Assembly (NCBI GenBank): GCA_963770545.1
Contig: CAVYQF010000008.1
Span: forward strand, 62,001-126,000
Length of the DNA stretch: 64,000 bases
Origin: RYN-230 sp963770545
GTDB taxonomy: Bacteria > Actinomycetota > Actinomycetes > Streptosporangiales > Streptosporangiaceae
Reading direction: 5' to 3'
Part shown: positions 26,116 through 35,556 of the stretch, one piece after another
Position numbering within the stretch: position 1 is the stretch's first letter
How the letters are laid out: every line of letters begins with the position of its first letter
Position numbers and translations under genes: made by a program
The notes under the pieces: model-generated
Databases searched by the model: none
What the model was told of the DNA's origin: nothing
What the model saw: only the letters and a program-made list of their open reading frames with translations

Positions 26116-27852
26116 TCAGGAGCCGCTCGGACAGGGATAGAACACCCGGCCGTCCAGGTCCACGTCGAACTTGACCGCCGCGAAGCCGAGGGGCGGGTCG
26201 TACAGCGTCCGGCAGAACGCCGCGAACGCGTGCTGGCCGCGGCACTTCGGCCCGGTCTGGCCGGGGTTGCAGACAAAGTGATCATTCCCGTACTCGGCGT
26301 CGCCCACCCACTTGCCGTTGGGCTGCGCCGCGGTCTTGTCCGTGGTGAAGTCGTCCCAGCCGCACGGCGTCGCGCCGGACAGCCCGGTGCAGGTGATCCC
26401 GTACTGGCTGCTGCCGCGCAGCTGGGCCGCGGTGCACTGGTGGTAGGTGTAGCACTCCTCCAGCACGGCCCCGTCCGAATACTGCCGTCCCCACCAGGAC
26501 AGCCAGGGCGAGTTCTTCCACAGCCCGGTCATCCCGTCGGCGTGGATCAGGTTGAACGCGTAGGCCAGGTAGTTCTGCGCGTCGCCGGGCGTGAGGTGGA
26601 ACCCGGTGGTGGACGGCGGGTCGAAGCTGTCGATGTCGTCCAGTTCGACCGCGGAGAACCCCTTCCGCGCGCACATGCCGATCCGCTCGCGCAGCATGGG
26701 CTTGAGCGCGTCCAGCTGCCGGAAGTCGACCCACCGCTCTTCGGGGTAGCCGTAGTACACGTGGCCGAGGGTGGCGGCCGGGAAGAGGCCGCCGCGGGAC
26801 GGCGAGCTGGCGTCCGGGCGGTAGTCCTCCCAGGCCAGGTCCAGATAGCAGACGGTCTTCGGGTGGGCCAGGGTGCTGGCCGGCCAGCGGGTCTGGATCG
26901 CGTGGACCTCCGCGCGGGTGGTGAGGAACCCGTCGATGTCGTAGATGTCCACGGCGCGCTTACCGGTCCGTTTCAGCGGCGTGGTCCGGCCGATCTGCCA
27001 GTCCCAGCGCATCGGCCGGTGGTTGGCGGCCAGATGCGGCGGGTACCAGCACGGCTGCCCGGCGCGCGGCTGGCAGGCCAGCGGGGCGGGCAGCGGTCCG
27101 ACCCGCCAGCCGAACCGGATCTGCGTCGATCCGGCCCGGTTCGCGGTACGCACGCTGACCTGGTGCGGGCCGACGGCCAGCTTCCCGGTGTAGAACACGT
27201 GATTGGCGGGCATCGGCCGCCAGGCGCCCTGGTCCACCCGGTAGCGCTGGCTGGGCTTCCCGTCCCCGGCGTTGTAGTGCGGGGAGCTGACGCCGAAGTA
27301 CTCCTCAGCCGAGGCGGTGCGCCGCTCCGGGGTTCCGTTGCGGAAATAACTAACCGGGCGCGAATGTCGCCGGTACGCGCGGACGGAGACGCCAGCCAGC
27401 CGGCTCACGGAGCGCCGGAGGACCTTGAACGTGAAGTTCCGCGCCTTGGTCTGGACCACCTCGGCCGCGGTCTCGGTGACCCGCAGCCGCCGGCCCGTGT
27501 CGGCGTGCCCGGCGCGGTACTGGCGGGCGGCGAACGGCGTGGCCGCTGAGCCGGCCGCCGTGACGCAGCGCCGCCCGCCGGGCGCGCAGCTCTGCCAGGT
27601 GTAGGCGACCTCGAAGCTGAGCAGCTTCATGCCCCGGGGCAGCTGGGGCGCGTGCCAGGCCAGGCCGGCCGCCGTGACCAGCGCGCCGTCCCGGGGCTGG
27701 CCGGCGATCCGCAGCGTGCCCCGGTGCACCGGGGGCGGGATCTGCGGGGCCGCTGATGCCGCCGCGGCCGCGGGTCCAGCCGCCACGGCCGGGGCGGCGA
27801 TGAGCAGAGGCACGGCGGTGAGGACGGCCGTGATGAGCCGGGGGGTATGCAC
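26116..27852 (-). CDS. Secreted GH114 endo-alpha-1,4-polygalactosaminidase-like protein
   Basis: This 578-residue protein has a signal peptide (LITAVLTAVPLLIAAPAVAA). An N-terminal region of about 270 residues rich in beta-structure, possibly carbohydrate binding, precedes a GH114 TIM-barrel. The barrel shows RWDWQIGRTTPL, VDIYDIDGF, VCYLDLAWEDYRPD (first acidic candidate), YPEERWVDFRQLD, FSAVELDDIDSFD (second acidic pair) and WKNSPWLSWW. GH114 enzymes hydrolyse alpha-1,4-linked galactosamine polymers. It lies four bases after the GH4 gene and next to an importer and a tagatose-type pathway, which supports a role in the first, extracellular step. Confidence 0.8.
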   Translation of the reverse strand: MHTPRLITAVLTAVPLLIAAPAVAAGPAAAAASAAPQIPPPVHRGTLRIAGQPRDGALVTAAGLAWHAPQLPRGMKLLSFEVAYTWQSCAPGGRRCVTAAGSAATPFAARQYRAGHADTGRRLRVTETAAEVVQTKARNFTFKVLRRSVSRLAGVSVRAYRRHSRPVSYFRNGTPERRTASAEEYFGVSSPHYNAGDGKPSQRYRVDQGAWRPMPANHVFYTGKLAVGPHQVSVRTANRAGSTQIRFGWRVGPLPAPLACQPRAGQPCWYPPHLAANHRPMRWDWQIGRTTPLKRTGKRAVDIYDIDGFLTTRAEVHAIQTRWPASTLAHPKTVCYLDLAWEDYRPDASSPSRGGLFPAATLGHVYYGYPEERWVDFRQLDALKPMLRERIGMCARKGFSAVELDDIDSFDPPSTTGFHLTPGDAQNYLAYAFNLIHADGMTGLWKNSPWLSWWGRQYSDGAVLEECYTYHQCTAAQLRGSSQYGITCTGLSGATPCGWDDFTTDKTAAQPNGKWVGDAEYGNDHFVCNPGQTGPKCRGQHAFAAFCRTLYDPPLGFAAVKFDVDLDGRVFYPCPSGS

Positions 27853-27856
27853 GGGG

Positions 27857-29170
27857 TCAGCCTCCGAATGCTTCGGGCAGCAGGTCCCGGTGCGCCGCGA
27901 ACAGCTCGTCGCACATGGCCACGGTCTGCGCCGTGGTGAGCGTGGCCGCCGTATTCGGGTCGAGCAGCGCGGCCTGGTACACGTGGTCGCGCGACTCCTC
28001 CAGCGCGGCCCGGACGGTCAGCTCGACCACGTTGAGGAAGGTCCGGTTGAGCGCGGCCAGTTGCGGGGGCAGCGCGCCGACGGGTACCGGCTTGGGCCCC
28101 CCCGCCCCGACCACGCAGGGCACCTCGACGCAAGCCCCGTCCGGCAGGCTGGTGATCAGGCCCCCGTTGCGGATGTTCACGTGCAGCTCGCGCTCGGTGC
28201 CGGTCTCCAGCGAGTGGATGAACAGCGACGCGAGCTCGTGCGTGGCTTCCAGGTCGAGCGGCTCGTCTGAGGCCAGGGCGCGGCGCAGCGACTCGAGCTC
28301 GCGCAGGTTCTCCTCGGACCGCTCCAGGTAGTCGCCGACGAAGATGCGGAACTGCTCGATCTGGTCGTCGTGGCGCATGAACCACGGCACGTACTCCGCG
28401 GAGTGCTCGCTCGACTCGGTCGGGAAGTAGCCGAACCGGCGGTAGATCTCGACCCGGACCCGCCGCTGCAGCTCGGGGGAGCCGTCGATCACCTCGGCCA
28501 GCCGCGGGTACAGGGACTGGCCGTCCTGCTCGAACCGGAGCACGAACGCCTGGTGGTTGAAGCCCGCGGTCAGGAACCGGACCCGGTCCGGATCGGCGCC
28601 GACCAGGTCGGTCAGGAAGGCCTGGGTGTCCCGCACCGAATGGCACAGGCCGAACACCCGGTGAAACGGCGTGCCCTCGTACACCGACCAGGGCAGCATG
28701 GCCATCGGGTTGCTGTAACTCAGCAGGTAGGCGTCCGGGCAGACGTCCTGCATGTCCCGGGCCAGCGCGGTGGTCACCGGGATGGTCCGCAGGCCGCGGA
28801 AGATCCCGCCGATGCCCAGCGTGTCGCCGATGGTCTGGCGCACCCCGTACCGGGCCGGGATGTCGAAGTCGGCCCGGGTCGCGTCGTACCCGCCGACCTG
28901 CACCTCGTTGATCACATAGCGGGCGCCCTCGAGCGCCTCACGCCGGTCCCGGGTCGCGCTCACCGTCGCACCGGCGCCGGACTGCGCGGAGATCCGGCTG
29001 GCCAGCTGTTCGGCGTGGGCCAGCCGCTCGGCGCTGATGTCATAGAGCGAGAGGTGAAGTTCACCGCGGAACTCGGGATAGCCGCACAGGTCGGTCACCA
29101 CGTTCCGGGTGAACTCGATGCTGCCGGCGCCGACGAAGGTTACCTTGATCACAGCTCGGTAGTGTTTCAT
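27857..29170 (-). CDS. GH4 family alpha-galactosidase-like enzyme
   Basis: This 437-residue enzyme starts at ATG 29170 (MKHYRAVIKVTFVGAGSIEF); the frame upstream is promoter DNA. The Rossmann motif VGAGSIEFTRNVV binds NAD. SNPMAMLPWSVY, FGLCHSV (metal cysteine and histidine) and TAGFNHQAFVLRF are typical of GH4. This is the NAD- and Mn-dependent hydrolase family that includes E. coli MelA (451 residues). It has no signal peptide, so it acts on imported oligosaccharides. It is divergent from the sugar ABC importer and co-transcribed with the GH114 gene. Confidence 0.88.
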   Translation of the reverse strand: MKHYRAVIKVTFVGAGSIEFTRNVVTDLCGYPEFRGELHLSLYDISAERLAHAEQLASRISAQSGAGATVSATRDRREALEGARYVINEVQVGGYDATRADFDIPARYGVRQTIGDTLGIGGIFRGLRTIPVTTALARDMQDVCPDAYLLSYSNPMAMLPWSVYEGTPFHRVFGLCHSVRDTQAFLTDLVGADPDRVRFLTAGFNHQAFVLRFEQDGQSLYPRLAEVIDGSPELQRRVRVEIYRRFGYFPTESSEHSAEYVPWFMRHDDQIEQFRIFVGDYLERSEENLRELESLRRALASDEPLDLEATHELASLFIHSLETGTERELHVNIRNGGLITSLPDGACVEVPCVVGAGGPKPVPVGALPPQLAALNRTFLNVVELTVRAALEESRDHVYQAALLDPNTAATLTTAQTVAMCDELFAAHRDLLPEAFGG

Positions 29171-29179
29171 TGTGACTGT

Positions 29180-29189
29180 TTGCGCGCAA
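29180..29189. promoter_or_regulatory. Palindrome TTGCGCGCAA before the GH4 gene
   Basis: This perfect 10-bp palindrome lies 10-19 bases upstream of the GH4 start. A half-site TTGCGCG recurs at 29412-29418, nearer the binding-protein gene. It is a candidate operator for sugar control. Confidence 0.4.
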
Positions 29190-29273
29190 GAGCACGCAAA
29201 AATACGCCGCAACGAAGACCGGCCGGGTCCGCGGGCCCCGGCCAGGTGGGCAGACGAACGGGCTCTGGCGATG

Positions 29274-29333
29274 GTTCCAGGGCGTTCCAGGTCGTTACCA
29301 GTATCGTTACCCGGGCGATATTTGTCCGTTACG
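29274..29333. promoter_or_regulatory. Phased GTTMC direct repeats in the divergent sugar promoter region
   Basis: GTTCCAG at 29274 and 29284, GTTACCA at 29294, GTTACCC at 29306 and GTTACG at 29328 are spaced about 10, 10, 12 and 22 bp. They therefore fall on one face of the helix, between the GH4 and binding-protein genes. DeoR-family repressors often use such direct repeats. The DeoR gene of this locus (35531-36316) is the obvious candidate. Confidence 0.45.
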
Positions 29334-29508
29334 TCCGGAGTCACGGGCCCGGCACGACCTGGAAACGGGTTGATGCACAGCCTTGACACCCACTACGCCG
29401 ATCGATCAATATTGCGCGAAACGTCACGACTTCATGCAATTTTGGTCGTCCGCCAGGTCCGGAGGCACTGGATCCCGAAGCACCGGCGGGCCGGAAAGCG
29501 AGAGCAGC

Positions 29509-30816
29509 ATGGCGAGGCACCGGCTGCGGGCCACCCTGGCAGGTCCGCTCGTAGGACTCACGGCCCTCGCGCTCGGGCTGGCCGCGTGCGGGACCGACAG
29601 CAACAGCGGCGGAGGCGGTGGCGGCGGTGCCACCATCTCAATCTGGGAAGGCTGGACGGGTCCTGAGGCGAAGGCGTTCGCGCACCTGGTCACCGAGTAC
29701 CAGAGCCAGAATCCGGGCGTGAAGGTCAGCAGCCTGTACGTCAACAACGACAACACGCTGCAGAAGGTGCTGACCGCGGTGCGTGGCGGCAGCCCGCCGG
29801 ACATCGCCTACCTGTACGGGTCATGGGCGCCGAACGTGGCGCAGATCCCGCAGGTGGTGAACCTGACCAACGTGGTCAAGCGCCCGGGCGTGAACTGGAA
29901 CGACTTCTGGGTCGGCGAGCGGGACGTGGCCACGGTCAAGGGCAAGGTCATCGGCGTGCCGGCCCTGGTCAACAACCTGGCCGTGGTCTACAACAAGACG
30001 CTGTTCGCCAAGGCCCACCTCACACCACCCGGCCCGGACTTCACCTGGACGCAATTCGTGGCCGACGCCAAGAAGCTGACCGACCCGGCCGCCAAGCAGT
30101 TCGGCACCGCGTACGTGACCCCGGCGTCCGAGGACGCGGTGTGGCGCTGGGAGGCGATGCTCTGGGAGGCCGGCGGCCAGATCCTGACCGCCGATAACAA
30201 GAAGGCCGCGTTCAACTCGGCCGCCGGGCTGCAGTCGCTGAACACACTGCGGACCATGGCCGTCACCGACAAGTCCATGTACCTGGACCCGACCGACCAG
30301 GCCTACGCGAACCTGTTCAACTCGGGCAAGATCGGCATGCTGGTCACCGGGCCGTGGGACCTGGGCGTGTTCCCCAACGTGCATTACGGCGTCCAGGTCA
30401 TGCCGTCCTACCCCGGGTCGAGCGCTGGCCACCAGACCATCTCCGGCCCGGACAACTGGGTGGTATTCAATAACGGCTCCGCCCGGGTGTCGGCGGCCGA
30501 GAAGTTCATCCTCTGGCTCACCGCGCCCGCCCAGGTCAAGTACTTCTCGCTGCACACCGGGGACCTGCCGACCCGGGCGTCGGTGGGCAACGCGGCCGGC
30601 TTCAGCCAGCAGATGGACTCCACGCTGCCCGGGGTGAGCGCGTTCGTGGCCAACCTGGCCAACGTCAAGCAGGCCCGGCCGCAGATCCCGACCTACCCGA
30701 AGATCTCCACGGTCCTCGCCACCATGGTCGTGTCCGTGCTGCTGGGCAAGAGCCAGCCCCAGGCGGCGCTGAGCTCCGCGGAGCAGCAGGTCAACCAGAT
30801 CCTCTCCGCGGGCTGA
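29509..30816 (+). CDS. Sugar ABC transporter substrate-binding lipoprotein
   Basis: This 435-residue family 1 extracellular solute-binding protein starts at ATG 29509 (MARHRLRATLAGPL). A lipobox LGLAACG puts the lipid cysteine near residue 26, followed by a Gly-rich linker. ISIWEGWTGPEAKAF, GSPPDIAYLYGSW and GKIGMLVTGPWDLGVF are characteristic of the fold. It is the first gene of an importer operon with two permeases. A galactosamine or galactose oligosaccharide is the likely ligand from context. Confidence 0.92.
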   Translation: MARHRLRATLAGPLVGLTALALGLAACGTDSNSGGGGGGGATISIWEGWTGPEAKAFAHLVTEYQSQNPGVKVSSLYVNNDNTLQKVLTAVRGGSPPDIAYLYGSWAPNVAQIPQVVNLTNVVKRPGVNWNDFWVGERDVATVKGKVIGVPALVNNLAVVYNKTLFAKAHLTPPGPDFTWTQFVADAKKLTDPAAKQFGTAYVTPASEDAVWRWEAMLWEAGGQILTADNKKAAFNSAAGLQSLNTLRTMAVTDKSMYLDPTDQAYANLFNSGKIGMLVTGPWDLGVFPNVHYGVQVMPSYPGSSAGHQTISGPDNWVVFNNGSARVSAAEKFILWLTAPAQVKYFSLHTGDLPTRASVGNAAGFSQQMDSTLPGVSAFVANLANVKQARPQIPTYPKISTVLATMVVSVLLGKSQPQAALSSAEQQVNQILSAG

Positions 30817-30817
30817 C

Positions 30818-31783
30818 GTGGCCGCTTCTGGAATCATCCTCCGCCGGAGGCGTCCGGACCCGGGCCGGTCCGGGCGTCCCGGCGGGGCCCGGGCGGCCGG
30901 GCGCCGGGTGACGGCGTCTGAGCAGTTCGCGGGGTGGACGTTCGTTACCCCCGGGGTCGCGATCATCCTGCTGTTCGGCGCGGTGCCGATCGTCTGGTCG
31001 GCGATCATGTCCTTCCAGCGGAACAACCTGCTCACGTCCAGCACGCCGTTCGTGGGGCTGAAGAACTACCGGCAGCTGGTGCACGACCCGATCGTCGGGC
31101 AGGCCATCGCGCACACGCTGATCTATACCGCGCTGTTCGTGCCCGGGACGATGATCGTCGGGCTGTTCCTGGCCGTGGCCATGAACCGGAAGATCCGTTT
31201 CATCTCCTTCTACCGGACCGCGGCCTACGCGACGATGGCCATCTCCACGATCAGTGAGGCGATCGTCTTCATCTGGCTGTTCGACCCCTCCTACGGCGTC
31301 GTCAACTACGCCTTCAGCCTGGTCGGCCTGCCCCAGCAGCAGTTCCTGAACTCGCCGTCCCAGGCGCTGTACGTGATCGTGATCATGACGATCTGGGGCT
31401 GGACCGGGTTCTCGGTCGTCATCTACCTGGCCGCGTTGCAGGGGGTCCCGCCGGCCCTGCTGGAGGCGGCCTCGATCGACGGGTGCACGGCCTGGCGGCG
31501 GTTCCGCCGGGTGACCCTGCCGCTGCTCAGCCCGGCGTCGCTGTTCCTGGCCGTGTGGCTCACCATCAACGCGCTGCAGCTGTTCGACGAGGTGTACCTG
31601 AGCACCCAGGGCGGCCCGCTCAACGCGACCACGGTCCTCGTCTATTACCTCTATGTCCAGGCCTTCCAGAACTTCAACTTCGGCTACGCCTCGGCCATCG
31701 CCTACTTCCTGTTCCTCATCATCCTGGTGGTCACCGCGATCCAGTTCCGGGTCGGCCGGCGATTCACCCACTACCGGTCATGA
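30818..31783 (+). CDS. Sugar ABC transporter permease (MalF type)
   Basis: This 321-residue permease starts at GTG 30818, one base after the stop of the binding protein. An Arg/Pro-rich N-terminus precedes six helices. The EAA loop, which contacts the ATPase, is seen at EAASIDGCTAWRRFRRVTLP. There is no cognate ATPase in the locus. As in other Actinobacteria a shared multi-sugar ATPase (MsiK type) probably energises it. Confidence 0.92.
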   Translation: MAASGIILRRRRPDPGRSGRPGGARAAGRRVTASEQFAGWTFVTPGVAIILLFGAVPIVWSAIMSFQRNNLLTSSTPFVGLKNYRQLVHDPIVGQAIAHTLIYTALFVPGTMIVGLFLAVAMNRKIRFISFYRTAAYATMAISTISEAIVFIWLFDPSYGVVNYAFSLVGLPQQQFLNSPSQALYVIVIMTIWGWTGFSVVIYLAALQGVPPALLEAASIDGCTAWRRFRRVTLPLLSPASLFLAVWLTINALQLFDEVYLSTQGGPLNATTVLVYYLYVQAFQNFNFGYASAIAYFLFLIILVVTAIQFRVGRRFTHYRS

Positions 31784-32697
31784 CGGCGACCTCGGCTCCC
31801 GCCCGCGGCGGGCTCTCGTCTTCCGCCGGCGGCGGCGTCCCCCCCGCCCGCCGCCGGCGGAGGCTGCCGTTCAGTCCCTGGCACCTGGTCCTGCTCCCGG
31901 CCACGCTGATCCTGATCTTCCCGTTCTACTGGCTGCTGGTCACCTCGGTGGAGACCTCGTCCGAGGCGCTGCGCTTCCCGCCGGTGCTCATCCCGCACGT
32001 GCTCCGGTTGGCTAACTACGTGGACGCGTTCAACAGCGCGCCGTTCGGCCGGTTCTTCATCAACAGCGCCGTGGTCGCGGTGCTCACCGTGCTGTTCAAC
32101 CTGGTGCTGTGCTCGCTGGCCGGGTACGCGTTCGCCCGGTTCCGCTTCCTGGGCCGCGCCGCCCTGTTCGCGGTGATCATGGCCACGCTCATGGTGCCGT
32201 TCCAGGTCACGATGATCCCGCAGTTCATCATCACCAAGTGGCTGGGCGTGCACGTGCTGGCCGCGGTGGGGATCAATCACATCGGCGCGCTCATCCTGCC
32301 CAACGCGGCCACCGCGTTCGGCATCTTCTTCCTGCGCCAGTTCTTCCGGACCCTCCCGCTGGAGTACGAGGAGTCGGCCCGGGTGGACGGGGCCAGCCGC
32401 CTCACCGTGCTGGTCAAGATCGTGCTGCCGCTGGCCACGCCGGCGCTGGCCACGCTGGCCGCGCTGACGTTCCTGGACTCCTGGAACAACTTCCTGTGGC
32501 CGCTGATCGCGATCACCTCCACGAACCAGATGACGCTGCCGCTCGGCCTGGCCACGTTCCAGGGCGCGCACGCGACCGAGTGGACCCTGCTGATGGCGGC
32601 CAACGTGATGAGCCTGGTGCCGATGCTGGCCATCTTCTTCCTGGCCCAGCGGTACTTCATCCGGTCCGTGGCCTCGACCGGCCTGGCCGGGACCTGA
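31780..32697 (+). CDS. Sugar ABC transporter permease (MalG type)
   Basis: This 305-residue permease overlaps the previous stop by ATGA at 31780. A disordered start (TATSAPARGGLSSSAGG) is followed by six helices and the EAA loop EESARVDGASRLTVLVKIVLP. The C-terminus resembles MalG-family proteins (LAQRYFIRSVASTGLAGT). It pairs with the MalF-type permease and the binding protein. Confidence 0.92.
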   Translation: MTATSAPARGGLSSSAGGGVPPARRRRRLPFSPWHLVLLPATLILIFPFYWLLVTSVETSSEALRFPPVLIPHVLRLANYVDAFNSAPFGRFFINSAVVAVLTVLFNLVLCSLAGYAFARFRFLGRAALFAVIMATLMVPFQVTMIPQFIITKWLGVHVLAAVGINHIGALILPNAATAFGIFFLRQFFRTLPLEYEESARVDGASRLTVLVKIVLPLATPALATLAALTFLDSWNNFLWPLIAITSTNQMTLPLGLATFQGAHATEWTLLMAANVMSLVPMLAIFFLAQRYFIRSVASTGLAGT

Positions 32698-32754
32698 CCA
32701 GTATCTGGGCGGGACCACTGGGCGAGAGCCCCGAAGAGAAGGAGGAAGCCAGCC

Positions 32755-33696
32755 ATGGGCGAGGAGGCCCCGGTGGTAGGTCAGCCAGCGACGGGTGAGG
32801 GCGTGGCCGCAGGCAGCCGCACCGAGCAGGAAGTGGCGTCCCAGCCCGCCTGCTGGCGCCGGGCGGGCCAGCTGGCCACCGGCGTCGCGGGCGTCCTGCC
32901 CGCCCGCGGTGAACGCGTCGCGGTCGCGGGCTGCGGCACATCCTGGTTCATGGCCCAGTCCTACGCGGCCGCCCGCGAGGCGTCCGGGCACGGGGAGACC
33001 GACGCGTTCGCCGCATCCGAGATGCCGCTGGGCCGGGCGTACGACCGGGTCCTGGTGCTGTCGCGGTCCGGGACCACCACGGAGATCGTGCAATTGCTGG
33101 ACCGGCTGCGCGGCAGCGCGCCCACCGTCGCGATCACCGCGGTGCCCGGGACTCCCGTGGCGCAGGCCGCCGACGCCGTGATCGACCTGTCCTTCGCGGA
33201 CGAGGAATCCGTGGTGCAGACCCGGTTCGCCACCACCGAGCTGGTCCTGCTGCGCGCGCACCTGGGACGCGACCCCGGGCCGGCCGCCGATGCGGCGGAG
33301 CGGGTACTCGCCGAGCCCCTCCTGCCGGGGATGCTGGCCGCCCGCCAGTTCACCTTCCTCGGCACCGGGTGGACCTACGGGCTGGCCAACGAGGCCGCGC
33401 TGAAGCTGCGTGAGGCGGCGGGCATGTGGACCGAGGCCTACCCGGCCATGGAGTACCGGCACGGCCCGGTCGCGGTGACCGGCGAGGGCAGCATCGTGTG
33501 GCTGTTCGGCACCCCGCCGGACGGTCTGGGCGCCGAGATCGCCGCGGCCGGCGGCACGGCCTGGTTCAGCGACGAGGACCCGCTGGCCGAACTGGTCCGG
33601 GTGCAGCGGGTGGCCGTGGCCTTGGCCCGGGCCCGCGGGCTCGACCCCGACCGCCCGCGCAACCTGGCCCGCTCGGTCATCCTCACTACAGGCTGA
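32755..33696 (+). CDS. AgaS-like SIS-domain sugar-phosphate isomerase/deaminase
   Basis: This 313-residue protein has two SIS domains. The start TEQEVASQPACWRRA matches the T-x-x-E-I-x-x-QP-W signature of AgaS/GlmS-type isomerases. VAGCGTSWFMAQSYAA and LVLSRSGTTTEIVQLL form the first phosphosugar site, and FLGTGWTYGLANEAALKL the second. AgaS converts galactosamine-6-phosphate to tagatose-6-phosphate plus ammonia. A very good ribosome site (AAGGAGGA) precedes ATG 32755. The kinase and aldolase needed next follow immediately. Confidence 0.85.
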   Translation: MGEEAPVVGQPATGEGVAAGSRTEQEVASQPACWRRAGQLATGVAGVLPARGERVAVAGCGTSWFMAQSYAAAREASGHGETDAFAASEMPLGRAYDRVLVLSRSGTTTEIVQLLDRLRGSAPTVAITAVPGTPVAQAADAVIDLSFADEESVVQTRFATTELVLLRAHLGRDPGPAADAAERVLAEPLLPGMLAARQFTFLGTGWTYGLANEAALKLREAAGMWTEAYPAMEYRHGPVAVTGEGSIVWLFGTPPDGLGAEIAAAGGTAWFSDEDPLAELVRVQRVAVALARARGLDPDRPRNLARSVILTTG

Positions 33697-33724
33697 GCAG
33701 GCGGCTTACGTGACCGGAGTCGCC

Positions 33725-34696
33725 ATGACCGGGGGAGCCAGGATCGCAGTCGTCTGCCTCAACCCGGCCCTGGACGTCACCCATCACGTGCCGGCCGTTA
33801 ACTGGTCGGGGGTGAACCGGCCGGACATGGTGGCGGCCCGGCCCGGGGGCAAGGGCCTGAACGTGGCCCGGACACTGCACGCGCTCGGGGCCGAGGTGCT
33901 GGTGATGGGCCTGGCCGGAGGTCCCACCGGCGAGGCGGTAACGTCCGGGCTCGCCACCCTGGCCGTGCCCGCGGCCTTCACCAGGGTGGCGGGGGAGACG
34001 CGGCGGACGTTCACCGTCGTGGACGGGCGGACCGGGCACACGGCGGCGTTCAACGAGCCTGGGCCTCTCATCGCAGCGGACCGGTACGCGGAGTTCCGGG
34101 ACCGGTACGCGTCCGCCCTGGCCGGGTGCGCGGCCGTGGTCCTGTCCGGCAGCCTGCCGCCGGGCGTGGCCCCCGGGAGTTATGCGGAGCTGACCGCGAT
34201 GGCCGCCGCCGCCGGGGTGCCGGTGCTGCTGGACGCGCACGGCGACGCGCTCCGGCTGGGCGCGGCGGCCAGGCCGGCCATCGCCAAGCCGAACCTGGCC
34301 GAGCTGGAGATGTTCGCCGGCCGGCCGTTGCGGAGCACCCAGGCCGTGGTGGCGGCGGCCCGGGAACTCAGGGCGGCCGGCCCGCAGGCGGTCGTGGTCT
34401 CACTGGGCCCGGATGGACTGTACGCCGACACGGCCGACGGCTGCTGGCAGGCCGCCCCCCCGGCCGTGGCGGCCGGGAACGCGACCGGGGCCGGCGACGC
34501 CGCGGCCGCGGGCCTGGCCTGCGGGCTGGCCCTGGGGCGGCCGTGGGAGGAACGGCTGCGGCACGCGGTCGCGCTCGGCACCGCGGCCGCCCTGGCCCCG
34601 GTGGCCGGGGAGTTCAATCCCGCGGACTTCGTCAGGCTGCTTGACACGACCGTGGTCCGGCCCGCGACGGCCGGCCCGCACGAGGAGGCCAGCTGA
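33725..34696 (+). CDS. PfkB-family tagatose-6-phosphate/1-phosphofructokinase
   Basis: This 323-residue kinase starts at ATG 33725 (MTGGARIAVVCLNPALDVT); GTG 33710 is an alternative. RPGGKGLNVARTLHALG is the substrate-side motif shared by LacC, FruK and PfkB. GNATGAGDAAAAGLA holds the catalytic aspartate (GAGD) and anion hole. In the order isomerase-kinase-aldolase the likely reaction is tagatose-6-phosphate to tagatose-1,6-bisphosphate. 1-Phosphofructokinase activity cannot be excluded. Confidence 0.87.
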   Translation: MTGGARIAVVCLNPALDVTHHVPAVNWSGVNRPDMVAARPGGKGLNVARTLHALGAEVLVMGLAGGPTGEAVTSGLATLAVPAAFTRVAGETRRTFTVVDGRTGHTAAFNEPGPLIAADRYAEFRDRYASALAGCAAVVLSGSLPPGVAPGSYAELTAMAAAAGVPVLLDAHGDALRLGAAARPAIAKPNLAELEMFAGRPLRSTQAVVAAARELRAAGPQAVVVSLGPDGLYADTADGCWQAAPPAVAAGNATGAGDAAAAGLACGLALGRPWEERLRHAVALGTAAALAPVAGEFNPADFVRLLDTTVVRPATAGPHEEAS

Positions 34697-35556
34697 TGAC
34701 TGCCGCCGGGATGAGCGAGATCGTCGGGCCCGCGCGGGCGGCAGGCCGGGGCGTCGGCGCGTTCAACGTGATCGGCATCGAGCACGCGGAGGCCATCGTG
34801 GCCGGGGCGCAGGCCGCCGCCTCGCCGGTGGTCCTGCAGATCAGCGAGAACTGCGTCGCCTACCACGGCGCGCTGGAACCGATCGCCCGGGCCTGCCTGT
34901 CGATCGCGGACTCGGCCGAGGTGCCGGTGGTAGTGCACCTGGACCACGCCATCGCCGGGGACCTGGTGCACGCCGCGGCCCGGCTGGGCCTGCGGTCGGT
35001 CATGTACGACGCGTCGGCCCGGCCCTACGGGCAGAACGTTCAGGCCACCGCGGATATGGCCCGGTGGTGCCAGGACCGGGGCATCTGGGTGGAGGCCGAG
35101 CTGGGCGAGGTGGGCGGGAAGAACGGAGTGCATTCGCCGGGCGCCCGGACCCGGCCGGACGAGGCGGCCGCGTACGTCGCGGCGACTGGGGTGGACGCGC
35201 TGGCGGTCGCGGTCGGCAGCTCGCACGCGATGCTGACCCGCGACGCGGCCCTGGATCTGGAACTCATCGCGAAGATCCACGCCGCGGTCAGCCTGCCGCT
35301 GGTGCTGCACGGCTCGTCCGGGGTCCCCGACGCCGGCCTGGCCGCGGCGGTCCGCGCAGGAATGACGAAAATCAACGTCGCGACCCAGTTGAACAAGGCC
35401 TTTACGGCCGCCGTCCGCGCCCGCCTGAATGATGACCAGGGGCTGGTGGATCCGAGGCGGTACGGTGCGGCCGGGCGCGAGGCGGTCGCCGCCGAGGTCG
35501 CCCGCCTGCTGCACGTGATCGGAGGCGCCGGTGACCCGGTATCGGCGGTGGAATGA
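34696..35556 (+). CDS. Class II ketose-bisphosphate aldolase (GatY/KbaY type)
   Basis: This 286-residue zinc-dependent aldolase has its ATG overlapping the kinase stop (TGATG). VVVHLDHAIAGDLV carries the catalytic Asp and zinc His. VEAELGEVGGKNGVH is the conserved glutamate loop. LPLVLHGSSGVPD and MTKINVATQLNKAF close the site. The size fits tagatose-1,6-bisphosphate aldolases. It would yield dihydroxyacetone phosphate and glyceraldehyde-3-phosphate, finishing the locus pathway. Confidence 0.9.
   Translation: MTAAGMSEIVGPARAAGRGVGAFNVIGIEHAEAIVAGAQAAASPVVLQISENCVAYHGALEPIARACLSIADSAEVPVVVHLDHAIAGDLVHAAARLGLRSVMYDASARPYGQNVQATADMARWCQDRGIWVEAELGEVGGKNGVHSPGARTRPDEAAAYVAATGVDALAVAVGSSHAMLTRDAALDLELIAKIHAAVSLPLVLHGSSGVPDAGLAAAVRAGMTKINVATQLNKAFTAAVRARLNDDQGLVDPRRYGAAGREAVAAEVARLLHVIGGAGDPVSAVE

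Noticed and set aside
27627..28646. Other-frame ORF of 339 codons over the GH4 gene
   Set aside because: Arg/Ala/Gly/Pro-rich shadow typical of GC-rich DNA. The GH4 frame carries all motifs.
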